A DNA stretch of 64,000 bases from Polychytrium aggregatum (Eukaryota; Chytridiomycota; Chytridiomycetes; Polychytriales), in NCBI RefSeq assembly GCF_025602895.1, contig NW_026516266.1, positions 124,001 through 188,000 on the forward strand, written 5' to 3'. The stretch's first letter is position 1, and each line of letters begins with the position of its first letter. Below, piece by piece: positions 9,356 through 19,030 of the stretch. The notes under the pieces are model-generated. The model was not told where the DNA came from. It was given only the letters and a program-made list of their open reading frames with translations, and ran no database searches. The position numbers were made by a program, and so were the translations under genes.

Positions 9356-10922
9356 ACATCTTGATTTACAGCGCTGACCCCACTCAGCATGCAAATCACG
9401 TCAAGCAGGTCCTGGCCAAGCTCCAGGCTGCAAAGTTGTACTGCAAGCTGGAGAAGTGCGAGTTCTCCAAGGACAAGGTCTCGTTCCTCGGCTACGTCAT
9501 CTCGCCCAAGGGTATCGAGATGGAACGAGCAAAGCTGTCCGCCATTGTCGACTGGCCCGTCCCCCGCAATGTCTCCGACCTCCGTTCCTTCATTGGGTTC
9601 TCGAACTTTTACCGTCGCTTCATCGACGGATATGCCAAGATCGCCGGTCCCCTCACGCTCCTGTTCAAGAAGTCCCAGGCCTTCCGCTGGTCCCCCGACG
9701 CCCACAAGGCCTTCCAGTCCCTCAAGGAAGCCTTCGTCTCCGAGCCCGTACTTGCGCACCCCGACCCATCCAAGCCCTTTGTCGTGGAGTCTGATGCCTC
9801 AGACTTTGCGATCGGATGCGTCCTGTCCCAGCGCGGCTCCGATGGCCACCTGCACCCGTGCTCCTTCCACTGCCGCACGCTCATGGATGCTGAACGCAAC
9901 TACAGCATCTATGAGAAGGAGCTCTTGGCCATCAAGGAGGCCTTCGAGGTCTGGCGACACTACCTCGAAGGTGCCCAACACCCAGTCCAAGTTCTTACTG
10001 ACCACAAGAACTTGGAATACCTGGCGTCGGCCCGCATCCTCAACCAGCGACACGCCCGGTGGTCGCAGTTCCTGTCTCGGTTCGACCTCCGGATCCAGTA
10101 CCTCCCCGGTCCAAAGAACGGCAAGGCCGACGCTCTCTCCCGCCGCCCGGACTATGTCCCTCCGTCCGCACCTGTGTCCAAGGAGCCTCCCCCGTTGCTG
10201 CCACCTTCGTCGTTCGCCTGTGCCGTCCGTCGCTCCTCGGATGCAAGTTCCACTCGCCCTGTGGACTTGCTCAAGCTCATTGCCGAGGAGCAACCAAAGG
10301 ACCCGTCCCTGGACCAGCTCCGCAACGATCCCAAGTATGTCCTGAAGGATGATCTCCTCACCTTCATGGACAAGATCGTTGTTCCCGAGTCATGCCGAGT
10401 CCCCGTCCTCAAGTCATGCCACGATCCTGTCGCTGTTGGACATCCTGGCATTCGGCGGACTCGGGCACTGATCTCGAGGCAGTTCTGGTGGCCCTCAATC
10501 CGCAAGGATGTCCAGGCTTATGTCTCGACGTGCGACACTTGTGCACGCTCGAAAGTCCCTCGACATAAGCCGTTCGGATACTTGCAGCCCCTCCCGACGG
10601 CATCGCGACCCTGGTCTCTGGTGACGATGGATTTTATCACCGACCTCCCCGAGTCCAACGGCAAGACTTGCATCTTTGTCGTCGTCGATAGCCTGACCAA
10701 GATGGCCCACTTCCTTCCCTGTCGGTCCCTCCCAAGTGCCGAGGAAACAGCGTCGCTGTTCCTCGACAACATCTTCCGCCTCCACGGTCTCCCGGACAAC
10801 ATCGTCTCGGACCGTGGAAGCCAGTTCACCTCGCGGTTCTGGCAGGCCCTGTGCTCGGAACTAGGCATCAAGACCAGTCTGTCCACGGCGTTCCATCCCC
10901 AAACCGATGGACAGACTGAGCG
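9356..10922 (+). pseudogene. pol: C-1 pol, segment 1: RT end, RNase H, integrase start
   Basis: Family C Pol entering just after the RT active-site aspartates (ILIYSADPTQ). It contains the RT thumb, RNase H (VESDASDF), the integrase zinc domain (CHDPVAVGHPG ... CDTCARSK) and most of the DDE core. It is open throughout. Compared with C-2 it carries scattered amino-acid differences (AFRW for VFRW, CRTLM for SRTLM, DDLL for DGLL). It is cut at GAGCG by B-1 and resumes at 16642. The 5' half of the element, including gag, the 5' LTR and the RT palm, is missing at the B' LTR. Confidence 0.9.
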
Positions 10923-11388
10923 TGTCAGATCACGGGATCAAGAGGAGATCAAAAGAAAAAGATAGAGAAGGGTTTTATTGATCTTAGCGAGGCTAGGATC
11001 TAGAGTCAAGTGTGTCTGGGGTCGAAGGTGATGACCAGAAACATGAGCGGGTGAAGGCGGGCTATTTATCTGTCTGGCGGTCCCGGAGGCGAAGCCTGCC
11101 GCAGCGGGGGCGAAGCAGCGGAGGCGGCGGGACAGCAGCCAGGCAGCAACGGCTAACCGGAGAAACATGTGAAAGTCTGACAAATGCTCGGTGGCTGACA
11201 AATGCGGGTGACACAGCGTCTGACTAATGCATGGTCGATGACAAATGCAGGGAAAACAGAGCGGCGTGTGCAACATGAGAGCAAGGAAAAAGGAAAGGCG
11301 TCACAGGACAAAGGAAAAGGAAAGTGTGCGACGCAAACAGTGACACAAGTGCGACGGTGCAGCTAGGCGGGCAGAGCGATCTGTGACA
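10923..11388 (-). repeat. B-1 3' LTR (466 bp)
   Basis: TGTCA/TGACA termini. It is followed on the element strand's upstream side by the G-rich polypurine tract at about 11389-11396 (seven C's on the plus strand). Confidence 0.95.
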
Positions 11389-11422
11389 TCCCCCCCAGAA
11401 AAATTGTGCTCAAGTCAAACCA

Positions 11423-14400
11423 TCAATTTTTCGATCCCGAGTTGCGTTGCACTTGTGCTTGGCAAAGGTCGATCAGTGTGTCCATTTCCGGAAGGTTGCG
11501 GTTGCGGCTGAGGAAGTCGTGGATATCTGCGAGTCCTCCATCCAAGAGTTCGGCCAGTGGTGCCCACGAGTCGTAAGATGGGTCGTATCCCTGCCAGCGG
11601 AGCAAGAACTCGTGTCGATATCCAGGAAGTCGACGTCGTCGGTTGATCCTGTGTCCAATGATCGCTTCGAACACTGATTCGTCGTTGTGGTTGGGTCCGG
11701 GTTCATCAAACACAAGTTGGTCGGTCGATGGTGTGTTGTAGGGGACGAGGGCGGAAGCGGGGAGTTCGGTTGTAAATCGGAGGGTCCTCGGGAGTCGAAG
11801 TCGATATCCAGTCGTTCCGATCTTCTCGATGATCTTGAAGGGTCCCAAGTACGGCATCCGCATCTTGGAGGGTGTGACGTCGTCCGTGCTGAAGTGATAC
11901 GCGGTCGTGTCGATCAGGACTTGGTCGCCAATGTCGTAGCTGATATCGCGTCGATGTCGGTTGGCGTAGTACAGGGCCCGGTCCTGGGCCTTGCCGATGT
12001 TGTCCGAGACCAAGTCCAGAGTCGCTTGCATCTCCTCGATCGACTGTGCTGCAGGGTTGGACTCGGCGATGATGTCGGTGTTGGCAGGAGTGCGAGGATG
12101 CTGACCGTGCATCAGGAAGAAGGGCGAATGTCCAGTCGAAGCTGAGCTGTGTGAGTTGAGCGCGAACTGGATGTATGGCACTTGATCGATCCAGCGGGAG
12201 CCGAGGGCCAGAGTCGAACAGCGGATGGCCTCGGCGACGGTTGCCACAAAGCGTTCGACTTGTCCGGCGGCCTCGTGGTGGTGGGCAAAGGCGATCCGGA
12301 GTTCGGTCTTGAGCAGAGTGTTAAGTCCTGTCCAGAAGGCCGACCGGAAGCGTGTGTCGTGATCCGAGATGAAAGTGCCGGCGAGTCCAAAGTGCACAAA
12401 GACATCGCGGAAGTACTGGCGGGCGACGTCTTCGGCCGAGTCGGTCTTGTTGCCAGGAACCAGGACGACGTACTTGGTGAGGGAGTCGACAAAGATCGTG
12501 ATCGAGTTGAAGGTGCGTCCCGAGAGTGAGTCCGTGACAGGCGGGAGTCCGAGGATGAAGTCGAGGGCGACAGTGTCCATCTTGCGGGTGGCCACAGGGA
12601 TCCGGGAGAAGTGACCGTATGCTTGTTGTCGTCGGATCTTGGCTCGCTGGCAGATGTCGCAGTGCGAGACCCACTCGGCAATGTCCTTGGACATGGCGGG
12701 CCAGTAGTAGTGTGTCGAGATGGCCTTGTAGAGCGTGTTGGTGCCGGGGTGAGCTGCACAGACAGAGTCGTGGTGGTCCTTGATGATCGAGATGCGGAGG
12801 TCCTTGCCGGGGATGCAGATGCGGGTCGAGTCGAAGTAGAGAATCCCGTGTCGAAGTGAGAAGCGGTGCAGCTGTGCCTTCATCCACGGCTTGAGTCCGT
12901 CGGTCGAGTTGTCGCGGAGGACCGAGATCAGTGCTGACAGGATCGGGTCGGAGCTGTACTGAGTGCGGATGGTGTCCAAGAGATCGTCGGGCGAGGGTCC
13001 GAGGTTGACAATCGCGTTGATGATCGAGACTTGGACGGCCTTGGAGATGGCTGTCGGTGTGCGCGAGAGCACGTCGGCGACCTTGTTCCACGAGCCGGGG
13101 ATCCACTGGATCTCGAGGTCAAAGTCCAGCATCGTGTCGATGGCTCGCTGTTGGCGCTTGTTGAGGGTCTTGGAGTCGAGGATGTGCTTGAGCGCCTTCT
13201 GGTCGGTGTGGAGGAAGACTTTGCGGCCGACGAGGTAGTTCTTGAACTTGTCGAGGTGGCGGGTGATCGACAGCAGCTCGCCGTTGTAGGGCGAGTAGTT
13301 GAGTTCGGATCCGTGCAGTTTCTGCGAGTTGAAAGCGATGGGGCGCACCGTGCCGGATCCGTCCATGTCCTGCCCGATCCATCCACCAATCGATGCGCTT
13401 GACTCGGACCAGTCGGTGAAGAGGTGAATGTCCTTGTCCGGGTTGACCATGTGCAGCGACTGAGGCGAGAGCAACTTGAGCTGCTCGAAGGCGGCGATGG
13501 CGTTGTCGTCCCAGACGACGGACTTGGTCGAGTTGGCGGAGCGGGTGGTGATCAGAGTCGAGAGTGGACCGGCGAGGGCAGCGTAGCCAGGGACAAAGCT
13601 CATGATGGTGTTGGTCAAGCCGAGGAAGCTGCGGAGTTCGTGTTCGGTCGTTGGTCGCGGGTAGTTCTTGATGGCGTCGATGCGCGAGGGATGCACTTGG
13701 ATGCGTCCTTCGCCGATGATGAAGCCGAGATAGGTGACGGTCGAGTTGAAGAACGAACACTTCTCGGGTCGGATCTTGAAGCCGTGTCGGTGGATCTTGT
13801 CGAGGACCAGTTCGATGTGGCGGATGTGCTGGTCCTCGTCCTCGGATGCGATCAGGATGTCGTCGATGTAGACGAACACAAAGTCGTCGATGAACTCGCG
13901 GAAGATGTCGTTCATCGCGGCTTGGAACACGGAGGGACTGTTGGCGAGGCCGAAGGGCATCACAAGCCACTCAAAGTGGCCGTACTTGGTCCTGAAGGCC
14001 GTCTTGGGGGTGTCGGCGTCGGCAATGCGGATCTGGTGGAATCCGCGTTGCAAGTCGAGCTTGGAGAAGACACGGCACTTGGACAGGCGGTCGATGATCT
14101 CGCGCATGTTGGGCAGCGCGGTGCGGTCCTTGACGGTGATCTTGTTGAGGGCGCGGAAGTCAAAGACGAGTCGGAACTTGTCGCCCTGCTTGACCCAGAA
14201 GATCGGTGCGCCGAAGGGCGAGACGGACTTGCGGATGTGGCCGATCCGGAGCAATCGGTCGAGTTCGTCTTTGAGACGAGCGAGTTCTTCGGCCGACATT
14301 TGGTAGAGCGACGACCAGGTTGGCTTGGCAGAGTCGTCGAGTCGGATGTTCATGTCGATGCCGGGTCGGTGAGGCGGGAGTTCCTTGAGTTCGTTGAAGG

Positions 14401-15154
14401 CATCGCGGTACTTTGCGATGATGGATCGGTGTTCGGGGGTCAGTGGTTCGAGGACACGGGCAAGTTGGGCAACGGGGTCGTAGGGTTCAACAGCAACTGT
14501 ATTCAAGTCACTGCTCAGAGTACAAACATACACGGCGCCGGGAGTCGAAGCCAGTGCGTTGATCTGCTGGGTCGACATGTGGTACTGGGATCGGAGTTCG
14601 AGGGTCGTGAGTGGCATTCCGGTGTCGGGTCGCGATGCCGTCCAAGTGTGGTGCTTCCCGTCGATCGAGAACTTGATTCGGTTGGAGGGCCAGTCGATCT
14701 CGGGGTTGGTCTGGTCGAGCCAGTTCTTGCCGAGGATAACGTCCCAGGTGAGTGGCGCGGTGAAGAGGTTGATGCGGGCGTGGTAGTCGTGGATGGTGAG
14801 GTCGACGGGATCGGTGACGGAGGACGGGAAGGACTTGCCGTTGGGCATCGTGACGGCGTTGGCGGTGGTCTTGGTTCGAAGGTCGAGGGTCGAGGCGAGG
14901 GTCTCGGAGATGTGCGAGTTGGTCGCACCAGGGTCGATGAGGACGGTGATCGGGGAGCCGTTGAGGGTGGCGTCGATCACAAGCAGTCCCTTGCCGTGGT
15001 TGGCGGCAATGCGGTGGGGTTCGTCGATGAGAGAGTTGATCAGGTGAGGTCCGGTGGCGAGAGTCAATAGTTCAGCGTCGGGGGTCGGAGTCGGATGGCG
15101 GCAACTCGCCGGGTCCTTCAGAGGTCGTAGTATCCAGGGGTTGCCGCCTCGTCG
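11423..15154 (-). CDS. pol: B-1 Pol polyprotein (via -1 frameshift)
   Basis: Same domain order as B-2 pol: protease with IDPGAT, RT with YIDD, RNase H, HHCC/DDE integrase, GPY/F, chromodomain. The frame is intact and enters at the slippery site 15154-15160. It is distinguished from B-2 by Ser instead of Pro in LGxPDD, the variant shared with B-3, B-6 and B-7. Confidence 0.94.
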   Translation of the reverse strand, partial: RRGGNPWILRPLKDPASCRHPTPTPDAELLTLATGPHLINSLIDEPHRIAANHGKGLLVIDATLNGSPITVLIDPGATNSHISETLASTLDLRTKTTANAVTMPNGKSFPSSVTDPVDLTIHDYHARINLFTAPLTWDVILGKNWLDQTNPEIDWPSNRIKFSIDGKHHTWTASRPDTGMPLTTLELRSQYHMSTQQINALASTPGAVYVCTLSSDLNTVAVEPYDPVAQLARVLEPLTPEHRSIIAKYRDAFNELKELPPHRPGIDMNIRLDDSAKPTWSSLYQMSAEELARLKDELDRLLRIGHIRKSVSPFGAPIFWVKQGDKFRLVFDFRALNKITVKDRTALPNMREIIDRLSKCRVFSKLDLQRGFHQIRIADADTPKTAFRTKYGHFEWLVMPFGLANSPSVFQAAMNDIFREFIDDFVFVYIDDILIASEDEDQHIRHIELVLDKIHRHGFKIRPEKCSFFNSTVTYLGFIIGEGRIQVHPSRIDAIKNYPRPTTEHELRSFLGLTNTIMSFVPGYAALAGPLSTLITTRSANSTKSVVWDDNAIAAFEQLKLLSPQSLHMVNPDKDIHLFTDWSESSASIGGWIGQDMDGSGTVRPIAFNSQKLHGSELNYSPYNGELLSITRHLDKFKNYLVGRKVFLHTDQKALKHILDSKTLNKRQQRAIDTMLDFDLEIQWIPGSWNKVADVLSRTPTAISKAVQVSIINAIVNLGPSPDDLLDTIRTQYSSDPILSALISVLRDNSTDGLKPWMKAQLHRFSLRHGILYFDSTRICIPGKDLRISIIKDHHDSVCAAHPGTNTLYKAISTHYYWPAMSKDIAEWVSHCDICQRAKIRRQQAYGHFSRIPVATRKMDTVALDFILGLPPVTDSLSGRTFNSITIFVDSLTKYVVLVPGNKTDSAEDVARQYFRDVFVHFGLAGTFISDHDTRFRSAFWTGLNTLLKTELRIAFAHHHEAAGQVERFVATVAEAIRCSTLALGSRWIDQVPYIQFALNSHSSASTGHSPFFLMHGQHPRTPANTDIIAESNPAAQSIEEMQATLDLVSDNIGKAQDRALYYANRHRRDISYDIGDQVLIDTTAYHFSTDDVTPSKMRMPYLGPFKIIEKIGTTGYRLRLPRTLRFTTELPASALVPYNTPSTDQLVFDEPGPNHNDESVFEAIIGHRINRRRRLPGYRHEFLLRWQGYDPSYDSWAPLAELLDGGLADIHDFLSRNRNLPEMDTLIDLCQAQVQRNSGSKN

Positions 15155-16176
15155 TTTCCCTGATCTTCGTAGAAGGTGGCCTGGTCGGCGGTCTCGACGA
15201 TGGCGTTGATGCGGGGCTGGTTCAAGGGACACTGCGAGGCGATGTGGCCGAACTTGCGGCAGCGGAAGCAGCCTCCGTTACGGCGGAGGTACTCCTTCTC
15301 GCGGTCGGTGAGCTTCTTGATCGGGCGCATGTCGACGTTGTCGAGGTCCATGGCGTTGGGGTCACGTGCGGGAGGCTGGGTCGGCTGGAAGGCGGGACGA
15401 GGAGGACGGACCATTGGGCGGAACTGCGGCTGACCAGGTGGAGCGCGGAAGAGAGGAGGTCGCTGGAACTGGAGCTCGCGGAAGGGTTGATCGCGGAACT
15501 GAGTGCGAGCGGGCTGCTGCATCAGGGGTTGCGATTGACCCATAATGGACTCGTATCGCTCGGCGAGGGCCATGGCATCTTCGAGGGTGGCTGTGTTGGA
15601 GTCAAGCTTCCATTCGACTTCGATGCGCACCCTGTGCTTGAGCTTGGTGAGGTAGCGCTGCAGGTTCTGGCGGTTGTTGCTGAAGTGGGGCAGCTCGAGG
15701 AGGAGATCGCGGAAGCGAGAGTTGAACTGCTCGACGGAGCCGGTGTGGCGCAGTGCTTCGAACTCATCCTCGGTGGTGCGCAGCGAGGTGGACGGAAGGA
15801 AGGTGTCGCGGACGAGGGACAGGACGGCGGCCGGGGTCAGGTTGTCGAGTTGCTTGCCCTGGGACCAGAGGCGCCACCAGGTCTTGGCCTTGCCCTTGAG
15901 GTTCATGGCGACGGTGGCGACAGCGGTGGCGTCATCGAGACTGTGGAAGGCAATGTACTCGGTCATTGAGAAGACAAACTCGTCAACGACAGCAGCCTTA
16001 CGCTCGCCAGTGAAGGCGTCGGGGAGCGGGATCTTGGGACGCTTGAAACCGGGAGGGACCGTGGGGAGATTCGGCTGGGCAGTCAGGGCGGAGAGGACCA
16101 GGGCGCGGTCCTCGAGCGATAGTTGTTCAAGGGCCTGGAGACAGGCATTGACGGCGGGATCGTCCGATGCTACCAT
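15118..16176 (-). CDS. gag: B-1 Gag (352 aa)
   Basis: Capsid protein with a CCHC knuckle (CFRCRKFGHIASQC) near the C-terminus. The initiating ATG uses the last LTR base (16176) plus the first two primer-site bases. Its 3' end overlaps pol in the -1 frame; the slippery GGGAAAC is at 15154-15160 and the stem arms are at 15140-15148 and 15097-15105. The sequence reads like B-2 Gag. Confidence 0.94.
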   Translation of the reverse strand: MVASDDPAVNACLQALEQLSLEDRALVLSALTAQPNLPTVPPGFKRPKIPLPDAFTGERKAAVVDEFVFSMTEYIAFHSLDDATAVATVAMNLKGKAKTWWRLWSQGKQLDNLTPAAVLSLVRDTFLPSTSLRTTEDEFEALRHTGSVEQFNSRFRDLLLELPHFSNNRQNLQRYLTKLKHRVRIEVEWKLDSNTATLEDAMALAERYESIMGQSQPLMQQPARTQFRDQPFRELQFQRPPLFRAPPGQPQFRPMVRPPRPAFQPTQPPARDPNAMDLDNVDMRPIKKLTDREKEYLRRNGGCFRCRKFGHIASQCPLNQPRINAIVETADQATFYEDQGNDEAATPGYYDL

Positions 16177-16641
16177 GTCAGATCACGGGATCAAGAGGAG
16201 ATCAAAAGAAAAAGATAGAGAAGGGTTTTATTGATCTTAGCGAGGCTAGGATCTAGAGTCAAGTGTGTCTGGGGTCGAAGGTGATGACCAGAAACATGAG
16301 CGGGTGAAGGCGGGCTATTTATCTGTCTGGCGGTCCCGGAGGCGAAGCCTGCCGCAGCGGGGGCGAAGCAGCGGAGGCGGCGGGACAGCAGCCAGGCAGC
16401 AACGGCTAACCGGAGAAACATGTGAAAGTCTGACAAATGCTCGGTGGCTGACAAATGCGGGTGACACAGCGTCTGACTAATGCATGGTCGATGACAAATG
16501 CAGGGAAAACAGAGCGGCGTGTGCAACATGAGAGCAAGGAAAAAGGAAAGGCGTCACAGGACAAAGGAAAAGGAAAGTGTGCGACGCAAACAGTGACACA
16601 AGTGCGACGGTGCAGCTAGGCGGGCAGAGCGATCTGTGACA
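16176..16641 (-). repeat. B-1 5' LTR (466 bp)
   Basis: Promoter LTR of B-1; the primer site TGGTAGCATCGG follows directly (16164-16175 on the minus strand). Confidence 0.95.
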
Positions 16642-17035
16642 GAGCGGGTCAACCAAGTCATCAACCAGCATCTCCGCTGCTACACTTCGTACCAGCAGGA
16701 TGACTGGGCGATGCTACTTCCGCTCGCCGAGTTCTCGTACAACAACCTCGAGCACACCTCGACCAAGGCCTCCCCGTTCCTGGCGACTTACGGCTTCAAC
16801 CCTCGATTCGAGTCTCCGGTCCTTCCTTCCAACCTCGATGTCCCCTCCGCGACCGACCGAGTCGAACACCTTCAGCACAACTTGGCGTTGCTGAAGGAGA
16901 ACCTCGAGAAGGCCAAGGCGGACTACAAGCGCTTTGCGGATGCCCACAAGTCCGACGCTCCCAAGTTCGCTCCTGGCGATCAAGTCTGGGTCCTGACGCG
17001 CAACATCATGACCACCCGTCCAAGCAAGAAGTTGG
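16642..17035 (+). pseudogene. pol: C-1 pol, segment 2: integrase core end and GPY/F approach
   Basis: Continuation of C-1 after B-1 (NQVINQHLRCYTSYQQDDW). It ends at the TSRPSKKL stretch before the GPY/F module, where A-3 is inserted. The A-3 target site is GTTGG (17031-17035). It differs from C-2 at a few residues (NLDV for SLDV, NIMTT for NIKTT). The chromodomain and 3' LTR of C-1 lie beyond the window. Confidence 0.9.
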
Positions 17036-17344
17036 TGTAACGTCCACTACTGGGACGTTGGGGCAAGACGGGGAGGGAGGGGGTACAAGACAAGACAGGA
17101 CAGGGCAGAACAGGGCGGTGCTAGGCTACTCTAGCGGACGGGTGAGCTCGGGAAGCACTTACGTTTATTCACGATAAAACCGAACTCCAGACAAACGGGG
17201 GGAACGGGGGCAACCCGCAGGTATACCCTGCGGTGGCCTGCCTGCGGTGCGTGAAAACGCAAAGCGCAGCACAGGTCACGACCCACTGCGCCGCGCAGTA
17301 CGCGCAGTACGCGCAGCACAGCGTCGGAGATACCATCTCCTACA
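17036..17344 (-). repeat. A-3 3' LTR (309 bp)
   Basis: Family A LTR in reverse orientation, with one base change at 17153 (GCTTCCCGAG for GCTCCCCGAG on the element strand). Confidence 0.95.
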
Positions 17345-17353
17345 CTCCCACAC

Positions 17354-18565
17354 TTAAGAAGGCTTCCTGCGAGGAGCCCTGCGTGTGCTCTTTATTTGGG
17401 GCTCCTCGAGGTGTTTACCGTATTTACTCAGCTCCTCGGGTGCATGGGACAAGTCCTCCAGTGTTTGCCATGTGTTGCCCGAGTGTGGGTAACCAACCCA
17501 CTTGACATAAAACCGAAGTGACCCATCAGCCACTTTCTTGTGCCTCACGATCCTTTCGACTTCATATTCTTGAGTATAGTATTGTCCGAGGTCGTCTTCC
17601 AGTGGTGCGTCGTCCGGGACACCTTCGTCGGCGTCGGGGAACTGTGCTGGACTGCGGGTCGTGTGGCGACGCAGCTTGGACACATGGAAGACAGGATGGA
17701 GCTTGCTTCCAGGTGGCAAGTCCAACAGGTAGTTGAGGGGACTGGGTCGGGCCGCTATCTTGAACGGTCCTCGGTACTTGGGCAACAACTTCTTTGACTG
17801 GGCTTCGGGGACCTTGATGTTGTCGGCGTCCAGGTAGACAAGGTCTCCAACTTCAAAGGAGACATCCTGGTGTCGGCGGTCGTAGTACTTCGCCATCACT
17901 TGTTGCGCATCCGTGAGCGCGTCGGCGATCATCTTGTGTCGGACTTGATGATCTTTGACAAAGGCACTTGGTTTGGGAGGCAATCCAGCCGTGGACTCGG
18001 TCAGTGTCAAGGAGGTGGGAACATCAGGCTGGAATCCGTAGAGCGCCTCAAAGGGGCTCAAGCCAGTTGTGCTCGACTTGGCGGTGTTGTATGCAAACTC
18101 TGCATGACTCAGCTGTATGTCCCAGTCGTCTTGGCTGGTCGAGGCGTATGTCCTCAGGTATTGCTCGAGGGTGCGGATCGTCCGCTCGGACTGTCCATCC
18201 GTTTGTTGGTGGTGCGAGGTTGACATGTTCAGCTTGGTGCCGAGATGGTCGAACAGACTTGTCCAAAACAAGGAGGTGAATCGGGGGTCTCGATCACTGA
18301 CGATGGACTTTGGGAGGCCGTGGTGCTTGAACACATGCTTGAAGAACAGCAGTGCAAGGTCAGGCGCGGAGCATGTCGTCTGGCACGGCACAAAGTGTGC
18401 CATCTTGCTGAACCTGTCGACAAAGACAGCGATTGCATCGTGGTCCAACTTGGTCGTCGGTAGATGCGTGATGAGATCCATGGACATGCTGGTCCAGGGG
18501 CGGTCGGGAACAGGCAGGGGTTGCAGCAATCCTTGCTCTCGGGTCGTGCGTGACTTGACCATCTT
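17354..18565 (-). pseudogene. pol: A-3 pol, 3' segment: integrase core, GPY/F, chromodomain
   Basis: Same sequence as the C-terminal part of A-2 Pol, ending in the chromodomain and basic tail. It is cut between the integrase zinc domain and the core (within CKMVKS) by B-2. The upstream part resumes at 24285. Confidence 0.92.
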
Positions 18566-18705
18566 TGTCACAGATCGCTCTGCCCGCCTAGCTGCACCGT
18601 CGCACTTGTGTCACTGTTTGCGTCGCACACTTTCCTTTTCCTTTGTCCTGTGACGCCTTTCCTTTTTCCTTGCTCTCATGTTGCACACGCCGCTCTGTTT
18701 TCCCT

Positions 18706-18776
18706 GCATTTGTCATCGACCATGCATTAGTCAGACGCTGTGTCACCCGCATTTGTCAGCCACCGAGCATTTGTCA
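18706..18776 (+). promoter_or_regulatory. Four-copy GCATTWGTCA array in the B LTR
   Basis: Two pairs of a 10-bp motif; within each pair the copies start 18 bp apart, and the pairs start 43 bp apart. The array lies about 110-180 bp upstream of the TATA-like box. The reverse complement TGACWAATGC has a TGAC core like bZIP half-sites, but no factor can be named. Present in every B LTR. Confidence 0.6.
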
Positions 18777-18884
18777 GACTTTCACATGTTTCTCCGGTTA
18801 GCCGTTGCTGCCTGGCTGCTGTCCCGCCGCCTCCGCTGCTTCGCCCCCGCTGCGGCAGGCTTCGCCTCCGGGACCGCCAGACAG

Positions 18885-18891
18885 ATAAATA
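18885..18891 (+). promoter_or_regulatory. TATA-like box of the B LTR
   Basis: ATAAATA, 84 bp upstream of an AATAAA. The spacing fits a start of R between them. Position is inferred from composition only. Confidence 0.5.
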
Positions 18892-19030
18892 GCCCGCCTT
18901 CACCCGCTCATGTTTCTGGTCATCACCTTCGACCCCAGACACACTTGACTCTAGATCCTAGCCTCGCTAAGATCAATAAAACCCTTCTCTATCTTTTTCT
19001 TTTGATCTCCTCTTGATCCCGTGATCTGAC

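Larger units (their letters stand above)
10923..16641 (-). mobile_element. Element B-1: complete family B chromovirus (5,719 bp)
   Basis: Inserted in C-1 in antisense orientation. Target-site duplication GAGCG (10918-10922 / 16642-16646). LTRs at 10923-11388 (3') and 16176-16641 (5'). Gag and pol are uninterrupted. It belongs to the B subtype with Ser in the Pol stretch LGPSPDD. Confidence 0.97.

Noticed and set aside
13424-15070. 548-aa open frame antisense to B gag-pol (also at 20137-21783, 32412-34058, 44400-46046, 53715-55361)
   Set aside because: It mirrors the pol frame and follows from G/C-ending codons on the other strand; low-complexity Val/Gly/Asp-rich product, no domain, and present only because pol is conserved.
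18678-19016. 112-aa and 71-aa open frames inside every B LTR
   Set aside because: Repeated only because the LTR is repeated; composition follows the GC-rich U3 and there is no family resemblance.
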